Below are positions 1 through 8,978 of a DNA stretch of 64,000 bases, piece after piece. Under the pieces are notes generated by a model that was not told the origin of the DNA, did no database searches, and saw only the letters and a list, made by a program, of their open reading frames with translations. Every line of letters starts with the position of its first letter. Within the stretch, counting starts at the first letter, position 1. The position numbers and the translations under genes were made by a program. The DNA comes from Oscillospiraceae bacterium (GTDB lineage: Bacteria > Bacillota > Clostridia > Oscillospirales > Acutalibacteraceae), in the NCBI GenBank assembly GCA_015066465.1, contig SVOI01000004.1:39416-103415 (forward strand), in the 5' to 3' direction.

Positions 1-1440
1 GCCTACCACAAAGCAACCGGAAAATCTAAATTTTTAAGATGTATGGAAAAATACGTGCTTCATATTAAAGACGTATTTATGGATAAATATGAAGCAGCAT
101 TTGCAACACCAGGTCACGAAGAAATTGAGCTTGCTTTAATAAAGTTATGGGAATACACAGAAAAGTTAGAATATTTAAAGCTTGCACGTTACTTTGTTAA
201 TTTAAGAGGTAACAACGAAAAGGACAGGCCAATATATAACCATACTGATTTTGTATATGAACAAAGTCACGAGCCTGTAAGAGAGATGAGAGAAGCAGTA
301 GGTCACTCTGTAAGAGCTGAATACCTTTACTGTGCTATGGCTGACCTTGCAAGAATTGACAATGACGAAGAATTAAAAACTGCCTGCAAAGCGATTTTTA
401 ATGATATTGCAACTAAAAAGATGTATATCACAGGTGGCGTGGGCTCTGGTATCTTAGGCGAATGCTTTACTGAAGAGTATGATTTACCTAACCAGTTTGC
501 ATACTCTGAAAGCTGTGCGGGTATTGGTCTTGCATTACTTGCCAGAAGAATGAATTTACTAGACGTAAACTCAATTTATGACGACGTTGCAGAAAGAGTT
601 ATTTATAACAACGTTTTTGCTTCGTGCTCTATAAGTGGCAGAGAATTTTTCTACACAAATCCGCTTGAAATCAACTTAAAAGAGCGTAGACTCACCCACA
701 AATACAGAATGGAAAATCAGAATTACCCTGCTACTGAAAGACAGCCAGTTTTCGATTGCTCATGCTGTCCACCGAACTTCACAAGATTTATTGAGTCATT
801 TGGTGATTTTCTTTACACTACAGATGATAATACAATTTTCATTCACCACTATGCAAAATCTACTGCGGCGTTTGATGGGGTTAAAATTAAGCAGACAACC
901 GATTACCCATTAAATGGTAAAATTAAAATTACTGTTTCTGGTAAATGCACAGGCAAACAAATTGCTTTAAGAATTCCTGGCTGGTGTCAGAAATTCACTC
1001 TTAAAGCAGACGGCACCCAAGTTAAGCAAAAACCACAAAACGGATTTATTTATATTAAATGCGAAAACAAAAAACTCGTTGTAGAGTTAGATTTAGAAAT
1101 GAAAGCAGTTTTAAACGAAGCAAACCCATTAATTGACCAGAACTTTGGTAGGGTTGCCGTGTCTTACGGTCCGTTTATTTATTGCCTTGAAGATATTGAC
1201 ACAGATTACAGAATTTCAGAAATTTCACTTTCTAAAAATCTTAATGAAACTATTAAATACGTTGAATTCTTCAAAGCAAATATTATGGAAGTAGATGCCT
1301 TTATTGTGGAAAACTTTGAGGGACTTTACAGACCATTAGACAACAAAAAAACACCTATCCGCTTAATGCTTGTTCCATATTACACATTCGCAAACCGTGG
1401 CGAATCAGATATGGCGGTGTGGCTAAAACTTTCAAGATAA
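1..1440 (+). CDS. Glycoside hydrolase family 127 (beta-L-arabinofuranosidase-like), 5'-truncated by window
   Basis: Frame is open from base 1; GH127/DUF1680-like stretches (YNHTDFVYEQSHEPVREMREAVGHSVRAEYLYCAMADLA, YITGGVGSG, CSCCPPNFTR). Confidence 0.85.
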   Translation, partial: AYHKATGKSKFLRCMEKYVLHIKDVFMDKYEAAFATPGHEEIELALIKLWEYTEKLEYLKLARYFVNLRGNNEKDRPIYNHTDFVYEQSHEPVREMREAVGHSVRAEYLYCAMADLARIDNDEELKTACKAIFNDIATKKMYITGGVGSGILGECFTEEYDLPNQFAYSESCAGIGLALLARRMNLLDVNSIYDDVAERVIYNNVFASCSISGREFFYTNPLEINLKERRLTHKYRMENQNYPATERQPVFDCSCCPPNFTRFIESFGDFLYTTDDNTIFIHHYAKSTAAFDGVKIKQTTDYPLNGKIKITVSGKCTGKQIALRIPGWCQKFTLKADGTQVKQKPQNGFIYIKCENKKLVVELDLEMKAVLNEANPLIDQNFGRVAVSYGPFIYCLEDIDTDYRISEISLSKNLNETIKYVEFFKANIMEVDAFIVENFEGLYRPLDNKKTPIRLMLVPYYTFANRGESDMAVWLKLSR

Positions 1441-1443
1441 ATA

Positions 1444-1478
1444 AAACCTGGTATCAATGGTGATACCAGGTTTTATTT
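1444..1478 (+). terminator. Rho-independent terminator, possibly bidirectional
   Basis: AAACCTGGTATCA..TGATACCAGGTTT hairpin plus T-rich tail. Confidence 0.8.
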
Positions 1479-2418
1479 ATACATTCTTCATAATCCAATC
1501 TGCAATATCAGAAATAACTTCTTCGCCTATATGTCTTTCAGTATTATACTCCTGCTTAGCTTTTAAAATATCACTATATAAGTAATTCACAAAAGCGTGA
1601 TTAAGATTTTCATATAAACGGAATTCTACGTTAGTTTTATCGTTTAAAAGTCTTTTGTATTCGTTAAAATCTTTTTCTACCGAAGCTTGAAAATCTTTTT
1701 CGCCCTGTACAATAAGCATTGGTTTTTTTGTTGTCGCAAGGTAATCAGCAACAGAGTGCTCTCCCATTTCTTTAAAATAGTAGAGAGTAGTACCACCCAT
1801 AACTTTCTTTTTCTTTGCCTCTTCGTCTGAAAGTTCATATAACCCTGAAAACAAACCCGATAATTTTGCTACTTGTTTTCTCACAATCCAATTCACCAAG
1901 CCTTTAGTAGAGCTAAGAACGGCTTCGTTTTGTTCTAACATAACGTCTTCTAATTTACGTGGAGTTCCGGCCATAATAATAAACCCTTTGTATTTACCAC
2001 CCTCAGAATCAATACGTGGCGCTAACATTCCCCCCATACTATGACCTATAATGAATATATTATGAGAATCAATTCTTGAATCTTTCTTTAAAAGTTCTGT
2101 AGCAAGAACAGCATCGTCTATGGTTTCTTCTTTTACGGTTATTATCGTGCTTTTATCTCTCACCATTTTCAAGCCGTGAGCAAAACTTCTTTTGTCGTAT
2201 CTGATGGATGCAATCCCTTTATTTGCAAGACCTTCTGCTAAATCTTTGAAAGGCGTTAATTGACCAACTTTTTCATCCATATTGCTTGAACCCGAACCAT
2301 GAACAAACACAACTGCAGGTACTGGCTCGGTTATATTTTCCGGCAATGTCAACAATCCATTCAAAGGATATTTTGTATTTTCACCTATTATAATTTTTTC
2401 AATTTCCATTCGTTTCAC
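1477..2418 (-). CDS. Alpha/beta hydrolase
   Basis: VVFVHGSGSSN, GHSMGG nucleophile elbow, C-terminal NHAF. Confidence 0.8.
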   Translation of the reverse strand: MKRMEIEKIIIGENTKYPLNGLLTLPENITEPVPAVVFVHGSGSSNMDEKVGQLTPFKDLAEGLANKGIASIRYDKRSFAHGLKMVRDKSTIITVKEETIDDAVLATELLKKDSRIDSHNIFIIGHSMGGMLAPRIDSEGGKYKGFIIMAGTPRKLEDVMLEQNEAVLSSTKGLVNWIVRKQVAKLSGLFSGLYELSDEEAKKKKVMGGTTLYYFKEMGEHSVADYLATTKKPMLIVQGEKDFQASVEKDFNEYKRLLNDKTNVEFRLYENLNHAFVNYLYSDILKAKQEYNTERHIGEEVISDIADWIMKNV

Positions 2419-2439
2419 CTCACAGGGTAATACAATAAA

Positions 2440-3051
2440 TTAATCTTTACTAACAACCTTCTTCTGCCAGCTTCTTTTGTGACATTCAGGGCATTTCATA
2501 TAACGTGTTCTGCCAAAATGCATAGCCATATTTACCGCCTTATATGTTGGCACATAACAATGACCACACACTTTACATTTATAATAACCTGCAACCTGTT
2601 CAATTTTCATAGCAAAACACAAACCAATAACTCCAGGAATAAAGCCTGAGAATATAAGGACCAATCTGTGCCAATCTTCCATTGGTAACAACGCAGCTAT
2701 AAATATTGGCACAAACAAAATAATACAAGAAAGAATACCAATTACCCATTCGAGTGTTAAAAGTCTTCTGTCACTTTCTTCTTTTCCTTTTACCATTTCG
2801 AGTATAATTTTTTCTGAATTTTCGTTGTAGTTATTCACACTGACAACCTCCCCTGATAATAAATCGTTTACTGTGATTTTAAGTTCCTTGCATAAGTCGA
2901 GCATTAAAGAAGAATCTGGCATTGCCCTGCCATTTTCCCATTTGGAAACAGCCCTGTCGGTTATACCCAACTTTTCTGCTAACTGCATTTGTGTCAGATT
3001 ATTTTTGTTTCTGCACTCTTTAATGAACTTGCCAATTTTAATCTGGTCCAT
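2440..3051 (-). CDS. XRE-family HTH regulator with C-terminal TM/zinc-ribbon region
   Basis: MDQIKIGKFIKECRNKNNLTQMQLAEKLGITDRAVSKWENGRAMPD; start moved to RBS-preceded ATG. Confidence 0.8.
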   Translation of the reverse strand: MDQIKIGKFIKECRNKNNLTQMQLAEKLGITDRAVSKWENGRAMPDSSLMLDLCKELKITVNDLLSGEVVSVNNYNENSEKIILEMVKGKEESDRRLLTLEWVIGILSCIILFVPIFIAALLPMEDWHRLVLIFSGFIPGVIGLCFAMKIEQVAGYYKCKVCGHCYVPTYKAVNMAMHFGRTRYMKCPECHKRSWQKKVVSKD

Positions 3052-3337
3052 TCTGTGCCCTCCTTTCAACTTTATTGTAGCAAAGACTACATTAAAAGTA
3101 TACAAACCGCTGGTTGAGTGGGGAGTTTTTTGTTATTCTCAACCAAAAGTCGATGTTAGATGTTAGTTTATAGAACAGACCTTTAGTCGCCCATTTATTT
3201 GTTATTATAATTATATCACAGAATAAAAAGTTTTACTATTCAATTACGTTTTTCACAAAAAAACATATTAAAATACTTGATTTTATAAAATGTATAATGT
3301 ATAATTCTATTGCTCAACAAGAGAAACATTTTAATAT

Positions 3338-3470
3338 CGAGATGTGGCTCAGTTTGGTAGCTTGAGTGTGACCGCCGCCTGTGGTGGATGAAGGGAACAC
3401 GAAAGGCGCCAGTGGTCAAAATTGTGCGAAGCGAAAAGCGAGCAAACAATTTTGGGTACCACAAGGGGTC
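3338..3470 (+). repeat. tRNA-Pro-headed structured repeat unit 1
   Basis: Begins with tRNA 5' half CGAGATGTGGCTCAGTTTGGTAG, then stems TGACCGC/GTGGTCA, CGCC/GGTG, AAAATTGT/ACAATTTT; homologous to unit 2. Confidence 0.75.
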
Positions 3471-3534
3471 ATTAAAATAAACTTTCTCATTTTGTGCACT
3501 TTCAAGCGTGTAACATTAATTTACAATTTAACAT

Positions 3535-3666
3535 CGGGGTGTGGCTCAGTTTGGTAGCTTGAGTGTGACCGCCGCCTGTGGCGGATGAAGGGAACACGAA
3601 AGGCGTCAGCGGTCAAAATTGTGCGAAGTGAGCAACGAGCAAACAATTTTGGGCACCGCAAGGGGT
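3535..3666 (+). repeat. tRNA-Pro-headed structured repeat unit 2
   Basis: Begins with CGGGGTGTGGCTCAGTTTGGTAG (identical to tRNA at 3731), then TGACCGC/GCGGTCA, CGCC/GGCG, AAAATTGT/ACAATTTT stems. Confidence 0.75.
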
Positions 3667-3730
3667 ATTTAAATAAACTTTCTAATTTAATGCACTTTCA
3701 AGCGTGCAACTTAAAACTAAAATTTAACAT

Positions 3731-3807
3731 CGGGGTGTGGCTCAGTTTGGTAGAGCGTCTGGTTCGGGACCAGAAGGTCGGGTGTTCGAATCACCTCACT
3801 CCGACCA
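3731..3807 (+). tRNA. tRNA-Pro(CGG)
   Basis: 77 nt cloverleaf incl. CCA; acceptor CGGGGTG/CACTCCG; anticodon arm TCTGG-TTCGGGA-CCAGA. Confidence 0.9.
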
Positions 3808-3930
3808 CGAGAACCGTTGATACCATTGGGTTTCAGCGGTTTTTTCATTTTTTCAAAAACGTCCCAAAATGCCTTTGACCACTTATTTGCCCACACAGAG
3901 AATTATTTTTGAAACCAAAAAATTTAATAT

Positions 3931-3994
3931 CGAGATGTGGCTCAATTTGGTAGAGCGTTGCGTTCGGGAAAACGCAGTCCGGACGGTTCGAGTA
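3931..3994 (+). pseudogene. tRNA-Pro pseudogene
   Basis: CGAGATGTGGCTCAATTTGGTAGAGCG intact 5' half; anticodon loop enlarged to TTCGGGAAAA (10 nt); T-arm and 3' acceptor strand lost. Confidence 0.75.
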
Positions 3995-4121
3995 AAAAAC
4001 AAAAACCGCCATAAGCCTTGATACACTTGGGATTGTAGCATTTCAGAAATTTTGAAAAACACTTCAAAAAACCGAAATGACCACATAACATCCCACAAAC
4101 AGAAAAACAAAAAATTAATAA

Positions 4122-4198
<77 letters not shown>

Positions 4199-4203
4199 AA
4201 AAC

Positions 4204-4240
4204 AAAGCGGATAGCGACAGCTATCCGTTTTGCTTTTTAT
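4204..4240 (+). terminator. Terminator of second tRNA-Pro
   Basis: GGATAGC-GACA-GCTATCC hairpin, T-rich tail. Confidence 0.75.
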
Positions 4241-4257
4241 ATTCAATATGTTAAGGA

Positions 4258-5415
4258 TTAATTGGTTGATTCGTAAATTTCAATTGCTTTATCTAAAATT
4301 GGGTTAAGACAATTTTCTATATAATTGTGTGTTTTAAACGTCCAATCAGAGCCGTGCATTGTTCGAATGATTGAAATATGTTTTGAATTTACATAGCCTT
4401 CATATAAATTGGCTGCAGAACCATCTATATCTAATGTTTTTTTACAACTGAATTCTTGATATAATTTTGTGCGCATAGTTTCTGTAAAAACGCCATCATT
4501 GGAGGATTGTATTACTATAATATCAGGTTCAAGTATTTTGATTTCTTTTATCAACAAGTTTATACAATTAGATGACATTTCTCTTGTGTGGCACAAACCT
4601 TTCTCTTTATCCGGTTCATTTTCGGGAACAAAAGCACATTTATAGAGATTGCATAATGTGTACCTTTTTAGTGCATCATTGACCCACGGCACACCTTTTT
4701 TTGTGATTTTTGGCTGTGGCTTGTCCTTGCCCAAAAAATCTGCAAGTAAATATGCTAAAATATACTTAACTCCTCTGTAATGAGGATTAACAGCGCGATC
4801 AGTCAGCGCAGGATGAATCACCGTTGAGATAACTTGTTCACTCGAAAAGCCTTCAATGCCAACCATAACAATTTTCGGAATGTTGTTTTCAACGCCATAT
4901 AGTTCGCCTATTCTTGCACGGTCAAAAACAAATTTATCTATAATTTTATTACAATTACTGTATTTTACGTATTTTCTGCATTCGGCATAATGAGGGCAAG
5001 AGTTATTTGGACCAAACATTTCTTGGATTTTGTTTTTGTAAATTTCAAACATAGTAATTCCTCCGTTAGTTTTATTTTCTATAAACTTTTTGAGTTCTTT
5101 GTTTAGCCATAAAGAAATATCATTCAAGCCTGAATACGAACATTCGGCTTTGGATACAGATAAAAGCTCTTTTTGGTTTTGATTATTCCAAGGCTTTGAA
5201 ATATAACACTCTCCAACAATATGAGCGGTGTCTTTACCGACATCAACAACATGTACTTTGTAATTGAAGATTGTTGATGTCGCACAGCCATGTTGTTTAT
5301 CTGTACCATAAGAACCGGTGAATATATTGGATACAGGTTTGTTATCTTTTTTGTTAACGAACCATTCATATTGTGGTAGTACTATTTCTTTTTTTATCTC
5401 ATTATCATTTGTCAC
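4258..5415 (-). CDS. Two-domain protein: N-terminal domain paralogous to ORF 6088-6429, C-terminal uracil-DNA-glycosylase-fold-like domain
   Basis: GTG start at 5415 with AAAAGGAG RBS; internal ATG at 5052 preceded by GGAGG. Confidence 0.65.
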   Translation of the reverse strand: MTNDNEIKKEIVLPQYEWFVNKKDNKPVSNIFTGSYGTDKQHGCATSTIFNYKVHVVDVGKDTAHIVGECYISKPWNNQNQKELLSVSKAECSYSGLNDISLWLNKELKKFIENKTNGGITMFEIYKNKIQEMFGPNNSCPHYAECRKYVKYSNCNKIIDKFVFDRARIGELYGVENNIPKIVMVGIEGFSSEQVISTVIHPALTDRAVNPHYRGVKYILAYLLADFLGKDKPQPKITKKGVPWVNDALKRYTLCNLYKCAFVPENEPDKEKGLCHTREMSSNCINLLIKEIKILEPDIIVIQSSNDGVFTETMRTKLYQEFSCKKTLDIDGSAANLYEGYVNSKHISIIRTMHGSDWTFKTHNYIENCLNPILDKAIEIYESTN

Positions 5416-5493
5416 TTTTATTCTCCTTTTAATTATATATTTTTGTTTGAATACTGTCAAATTAATTGAATGTAGTTATACCTCCCATGCTTT

Positions 5494-5590
5494 TATAATC
5501 GTTTCAGTTTCGAAAGTTGGTCCGTTTTTGCGATATTTTTTCAAAATTTTTTCAAAAAGTGGACCAACTTTGAAGAATTAAACGATTATA
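5494..5590. repeat. Nested perfect inverted repeats in divergent intergenic region
   Basis: TATAATCGTTT (5494-5504)/AAACGATTATA (5580-5590) enclosing AAAGTTGGTCC (5513-5523)/GGACCAACTTT (5561-5571), 8-nt spacers both sides. Confidence 0.9.
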
Positions 5591-5628
5591 TATAATAGAA
5601 CTATAAAATTAATTTCAGGAGGAAGTTT

Positions 5629-6070
5629 ATGCGCAACTACAAAATGATTGCTATTAGCTACAATAAAGAGAATAAAAACATAGGAATGAGTGCCCTTGAC
5701 AAACTACTTCATGGCGAAAACGCTATTTTGCAAAAAGGCGATAAGATTATCTGGAGCAGAAAATCAAAACTGCTTGACGATTTAAAAAATTGTATTAAAA
5801 ACAATCCTGAACAAGACAGGTGTGTGTTTGTAACTAAAATAAAAGCAAATCAAGGTAAAAAATATCATAAGAATCTTTACAGACCTGTTTATGCCGCTGT
5901 TAAGAACACTAATATTTCAGTAATTCTTCTTTTTGAATATCAAGACCATCTATACAGCAACGCCACTAATGCTGGATTGGAAATGTCTGTTTGATTTGAT
6001 TGTTGTCGAAGAAAAAAATGATGAAAAAGTTATATTATCTCCAAATGAAGGTAAAAAATATTTTAAGTAA
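5629..6070 (+). pseudogene. Hypothetical gene with apparent frameshift
   Basis: Frame 1 stops at 5994; the alternative frame reads on as LMLDWKCLFDLIVVEEKNDEKVILSPNEGKKYFK* to 6070. Confidence 0.6.
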
Positions 6071-6087
6071 AGGTTGGCTAAAAAACA

Positions 6088-6429
6088 ATGACTACAATAA
6101 AAACACCTCCATATAACTGGTTTGTAAATAAAAGTGATAACAAGCCTGTTACTAATATTTATTCCGGCTCTTGCGGTACAGACCCCAAAAAAGGTGTCGC
6201 ACATTTAAAAACATTTAACTATAAAGTTTATGTTGTTGATATAGGTACAGAAAATGCAAAATTTGTTGCAGAGTGTTACTCTGTTGCCCCTTGGAATGCC
6301 GGATATAAAAAAGAAGATATTTCAAATAAAGAAGCTACTTGTTCAGTTAATGGTTTACTTGAGCTTAACGAGTGGTTAAACCAAGAACATAAAAAATTTA
6401 TCGAGAAAGCAACGAGCAGACTTCACTAA
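6088..6429 (+). CDS. 113-aa protein, paralog of N-terminal domain of 4258-5415
   Basis: Shared YxWFVNKxDNKPVxNIxxGSxGTD..FNYKVxVVD..AECY..PWN. Confidence 0.7.
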   Translation: MTTIKTPPYNWFVNKSDNKPVTNIYSGSCGTDPKKGVAHLKTFNYKVYVVDIGTENAKFVAECYSVAPWNAGYKKEDISNKEATCSVNGLLELNEWLNQEHKKFIEKATSRLH

Positions 6430-6453
6430 TGATGTCTGCTCGTTTCTTTTATT

Positions 6454-7650
6454 TCATCTATTTTTCAGTTCTGGAAAATTCAATTCATACCACGCTTTTT
6501 CACAAGCCAATTGCATTCGGGTTATACAAGCACACATCGGCCAGAGGTTTGTAGTATTTTTAAAATTCTCTATTAACTGCTCGGGTGCATTATGTTCTTT
6601 AAGCTTTTCTATATATTTTTCTTTTCTCTCGCCAAGACTCCACACACCGTGTTTCACAAAATCGAGGTAACTTTTAGCGCTGAAACCTATTGCTGCAAGT
6701 TGTGAAATCAATTCTTCCCTCGTTACAAAAAAGTCGGGATTATCAAGATTTTTTAAACTCTTACCATTTTTAAAAGAAGCACAGTGATAAGCAAATATTC
6801 TGCATAAAGTATGAAAATCGCAATTTTTGATATTTCGCAATTCGTCAGCAAATTTTAAAATGCCTTCTTCATCTTTCTCGTCTTCTTCAACCATTTCTTT
6901 CGCTTTTTCAGATAAGTTCTTTAATGCTCTAAGATAAACCTCATTAGTGTACTGTTCTGTTTCTGGCTTTACTCCAATCTGTTTATACATATTTCCAATA
7001 TCGCTACACTGACAAGAATCATTCATATTAAATTCAAGATAAGATTCTTCATCAGATTTAACTGACTTAAATTTCTGATTTAATCTGTCCTCTATAAAAG
7101 GTCTTATTTCAGGTGCAATTTCAATTGAAAAATCAGGAGCTTTGGGATGTCGTAATGGTCCCCATGCAATAAATTTCAAACTATATCCATCTTTAGTCAT
7201 TTTTCTTTTGCACTTCGGGCAGAGCTTATCTTCAGCATCTATTCCGAAAACGTTGTCTTTAATCTCTTCATAAATTTTTGAACACTCTTCGTTTTCGCAA
7301 TAATAATGTGCTTTTAAAGGGTTAACGTTTGTTATTCCAAGTAAGTATGCAATAAGTGAGCTTGACAAATTACCTTCAACTAATATAGGGTACCCTTTCT
7401 CGCGGGACAACTCTGCTATTTCTTTAAGAATCAGAAAATTGTGCGTAGTTTCAGTTACCTGAACATTATAAATTTCTGGTGCAAGCCACTCTAACCCAAG
7501 TTCAGTTACGCCATATAATTTTCCGAGTCTGTCACAACATAACTGCCAGATTTCTTTTGTTGCTTTTTCAATTTCTTCTTGTATTGGCGCAGAAAATCTT
7601 AATTTACCGCAAGTTTTACTTTCTTCTGGTGATATAATCTCAATATTCAT
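6454..7650 (-). CDS. PolC-derived (C-family DNA polymerase III) truncated protein
   Basis: [34 protein letters not shown] resembles PolC [57 protein letters not shown] resembles [23 protein letters not shown]. Confidence 0.75.
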   Translation of the reverse strand: [398 protein letters not shown]

Positions 7651-7679
7651 ATTAACAACTCCTGTTTCTTGTTTACTAT

Positions 7680-7713
7680 ATTATACAAAGCTCTATATCC
7701 CAAAAAGTGTACA
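7680..7713 (-). promoter_or_regulatory. Island promoter motif upstream of PolC-like gene
   Basis: TGTAC-ACTTTTTGGGA-N12-TATAAT. Confidence 0.75.
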
Positions 7714-7781
7714 TCAGACAATCCAAAATAGTTGAAAACGGATATTCTTGTATGATATAATGTAGCAAATGGGGTGGTTTT

Positions 7782-8978
7782 GTGCTTAAATATGAAAAAT
7801 TATCAAGTGAAATTACAGAAAAAATAGAAAATGACAGAGCGAATAACACTCTGCCGAAATTAGCTTTTGATGAAAGTAAGGTTCTGAGAAGAGATAATGA
7901 AAGGGACAAGGCAACAATTATAAGAACGCCATTTATCCGTGATATTGATAAAATAATACACTGCCCTTTTTACAATCGTTATGCAGACAAAACACAGGTT
8001 CTTTCATTTTATAAAAATGATGATATAACAAGACGTGCTTTGCACGTTCAGTTAGTTTCACGAATTGCAAGAACTATTGGTAAGGCACTCAACCTAAATC
8101 TTGATTTGATTGAGGCTATTGCTTTAGGACACGATATTGGTCACACACCTTTTGGTCACGCTGGTGAAGAGTTTTTAGATGACCTGTATTTTGAGCATAC
8201 CAAGAGACATTTCAGCCATAATATACATTCAGTTCGTGTACTTGATAAGATTTTTCCGTATAATATCAGTTTACAGACTCTCAACGGAATTGCCGCTCAC
8301 GATGGTGAAATGGAATTATGTGAATATCATCCAAAACCACTTGAGAATTTCAAAGACTTTGACGAACAGATTGAAGCTTGTTACATAGACAAAACAAATG
8401 TAAGAAAGCTTTTAGTTCCCGCAACACTTGAAGGCTGTGTAATGCGTATATCAGATATAATTGCATACTTGGGTAAGGACAGACAGGATGCTGACAGAGC
8501 AAAGATTATCAGCAACAGAGATTTTGATGACGGCACAATAGGAATTTATAATGCCCAGATTATAAATAATCTTATTGTAAATATTGTTGAAAACAGTTAT
8601 GGAAAGCCGTATATTAAAATGGACGAAGAGCATTTTGAAGCTTTGAAAAAGGCTAAAGCAGATAACTATGCTCTCATTTATAAACAAGAAGCTGTTGGTG
8701 AAGCCTACAAAACTGTAAAGCCGATGATGACTGAGCTCTACGAGAAGCTGCTTGAGGATTTAATAAGTAAAAACAAGACTTCACCTATCTTCACTCATCA
8801 TATAGACTATGTGAATGAAGCACATTATAAAAGAGAAATTCCATATGAAGAGACAGAACCAAACCAGATAGTTGTTGACTATATCGCGAGTATGACCGAC
8901 GATTATTTCGTTGATATTTACAACTATATTTTTCCGAATAGCACAAAGAAAATTGAGTATAAGGGGTATTTCGAATGA
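7782..8978 (+). CDS. HD-domain dGTPase-like triphosphohydrolase
   Basis: HVQLVSRIARTIGKAL...GHDIGHTPFGHAGE HD motif; GTG start. Confidence 0.85.
   Translation: MLKYEKLSSEITEKIENDRANNTLPKLAFDESKVLRRDNERDKATIIRTPFIRDIDKIIHCPFYNRYADKTQVLSFYKNDDITRRALHVQLVSRIARTIGKALNLNLDLIEAIALGHDIGHTPFGHAGEEFLDDLYFEHTKRHFSHNIHSVRVLDKIFPYNISLQTLNGIAAHDGEMELCEYHPKPLENFKDFDEQIEACYIDKTNVRKLLVPATLEGCVMRISDIIAYLGKDRQDADRAKIISNRDFDDGTIGIYNAQIINNLIVNIVENSYGKPYIKMDEEHFEALKKAKADNYALIYKQEAVGEAYKTVKPMMTELYEKLLEDLISKNKTSPIFTHHIDYVNEAHYKREIPYEETEPNQIVVDYIASMTDDYFVDIYNYIFPNSTKKIEYKGYFE

Noticed and set aside
3338-3724. CRISPR-like tandem repeat
   Set aside because: Only two ~197-bp units containing tRNA sequence; no short repeat/spacer periodicity and no cas genes in the window.
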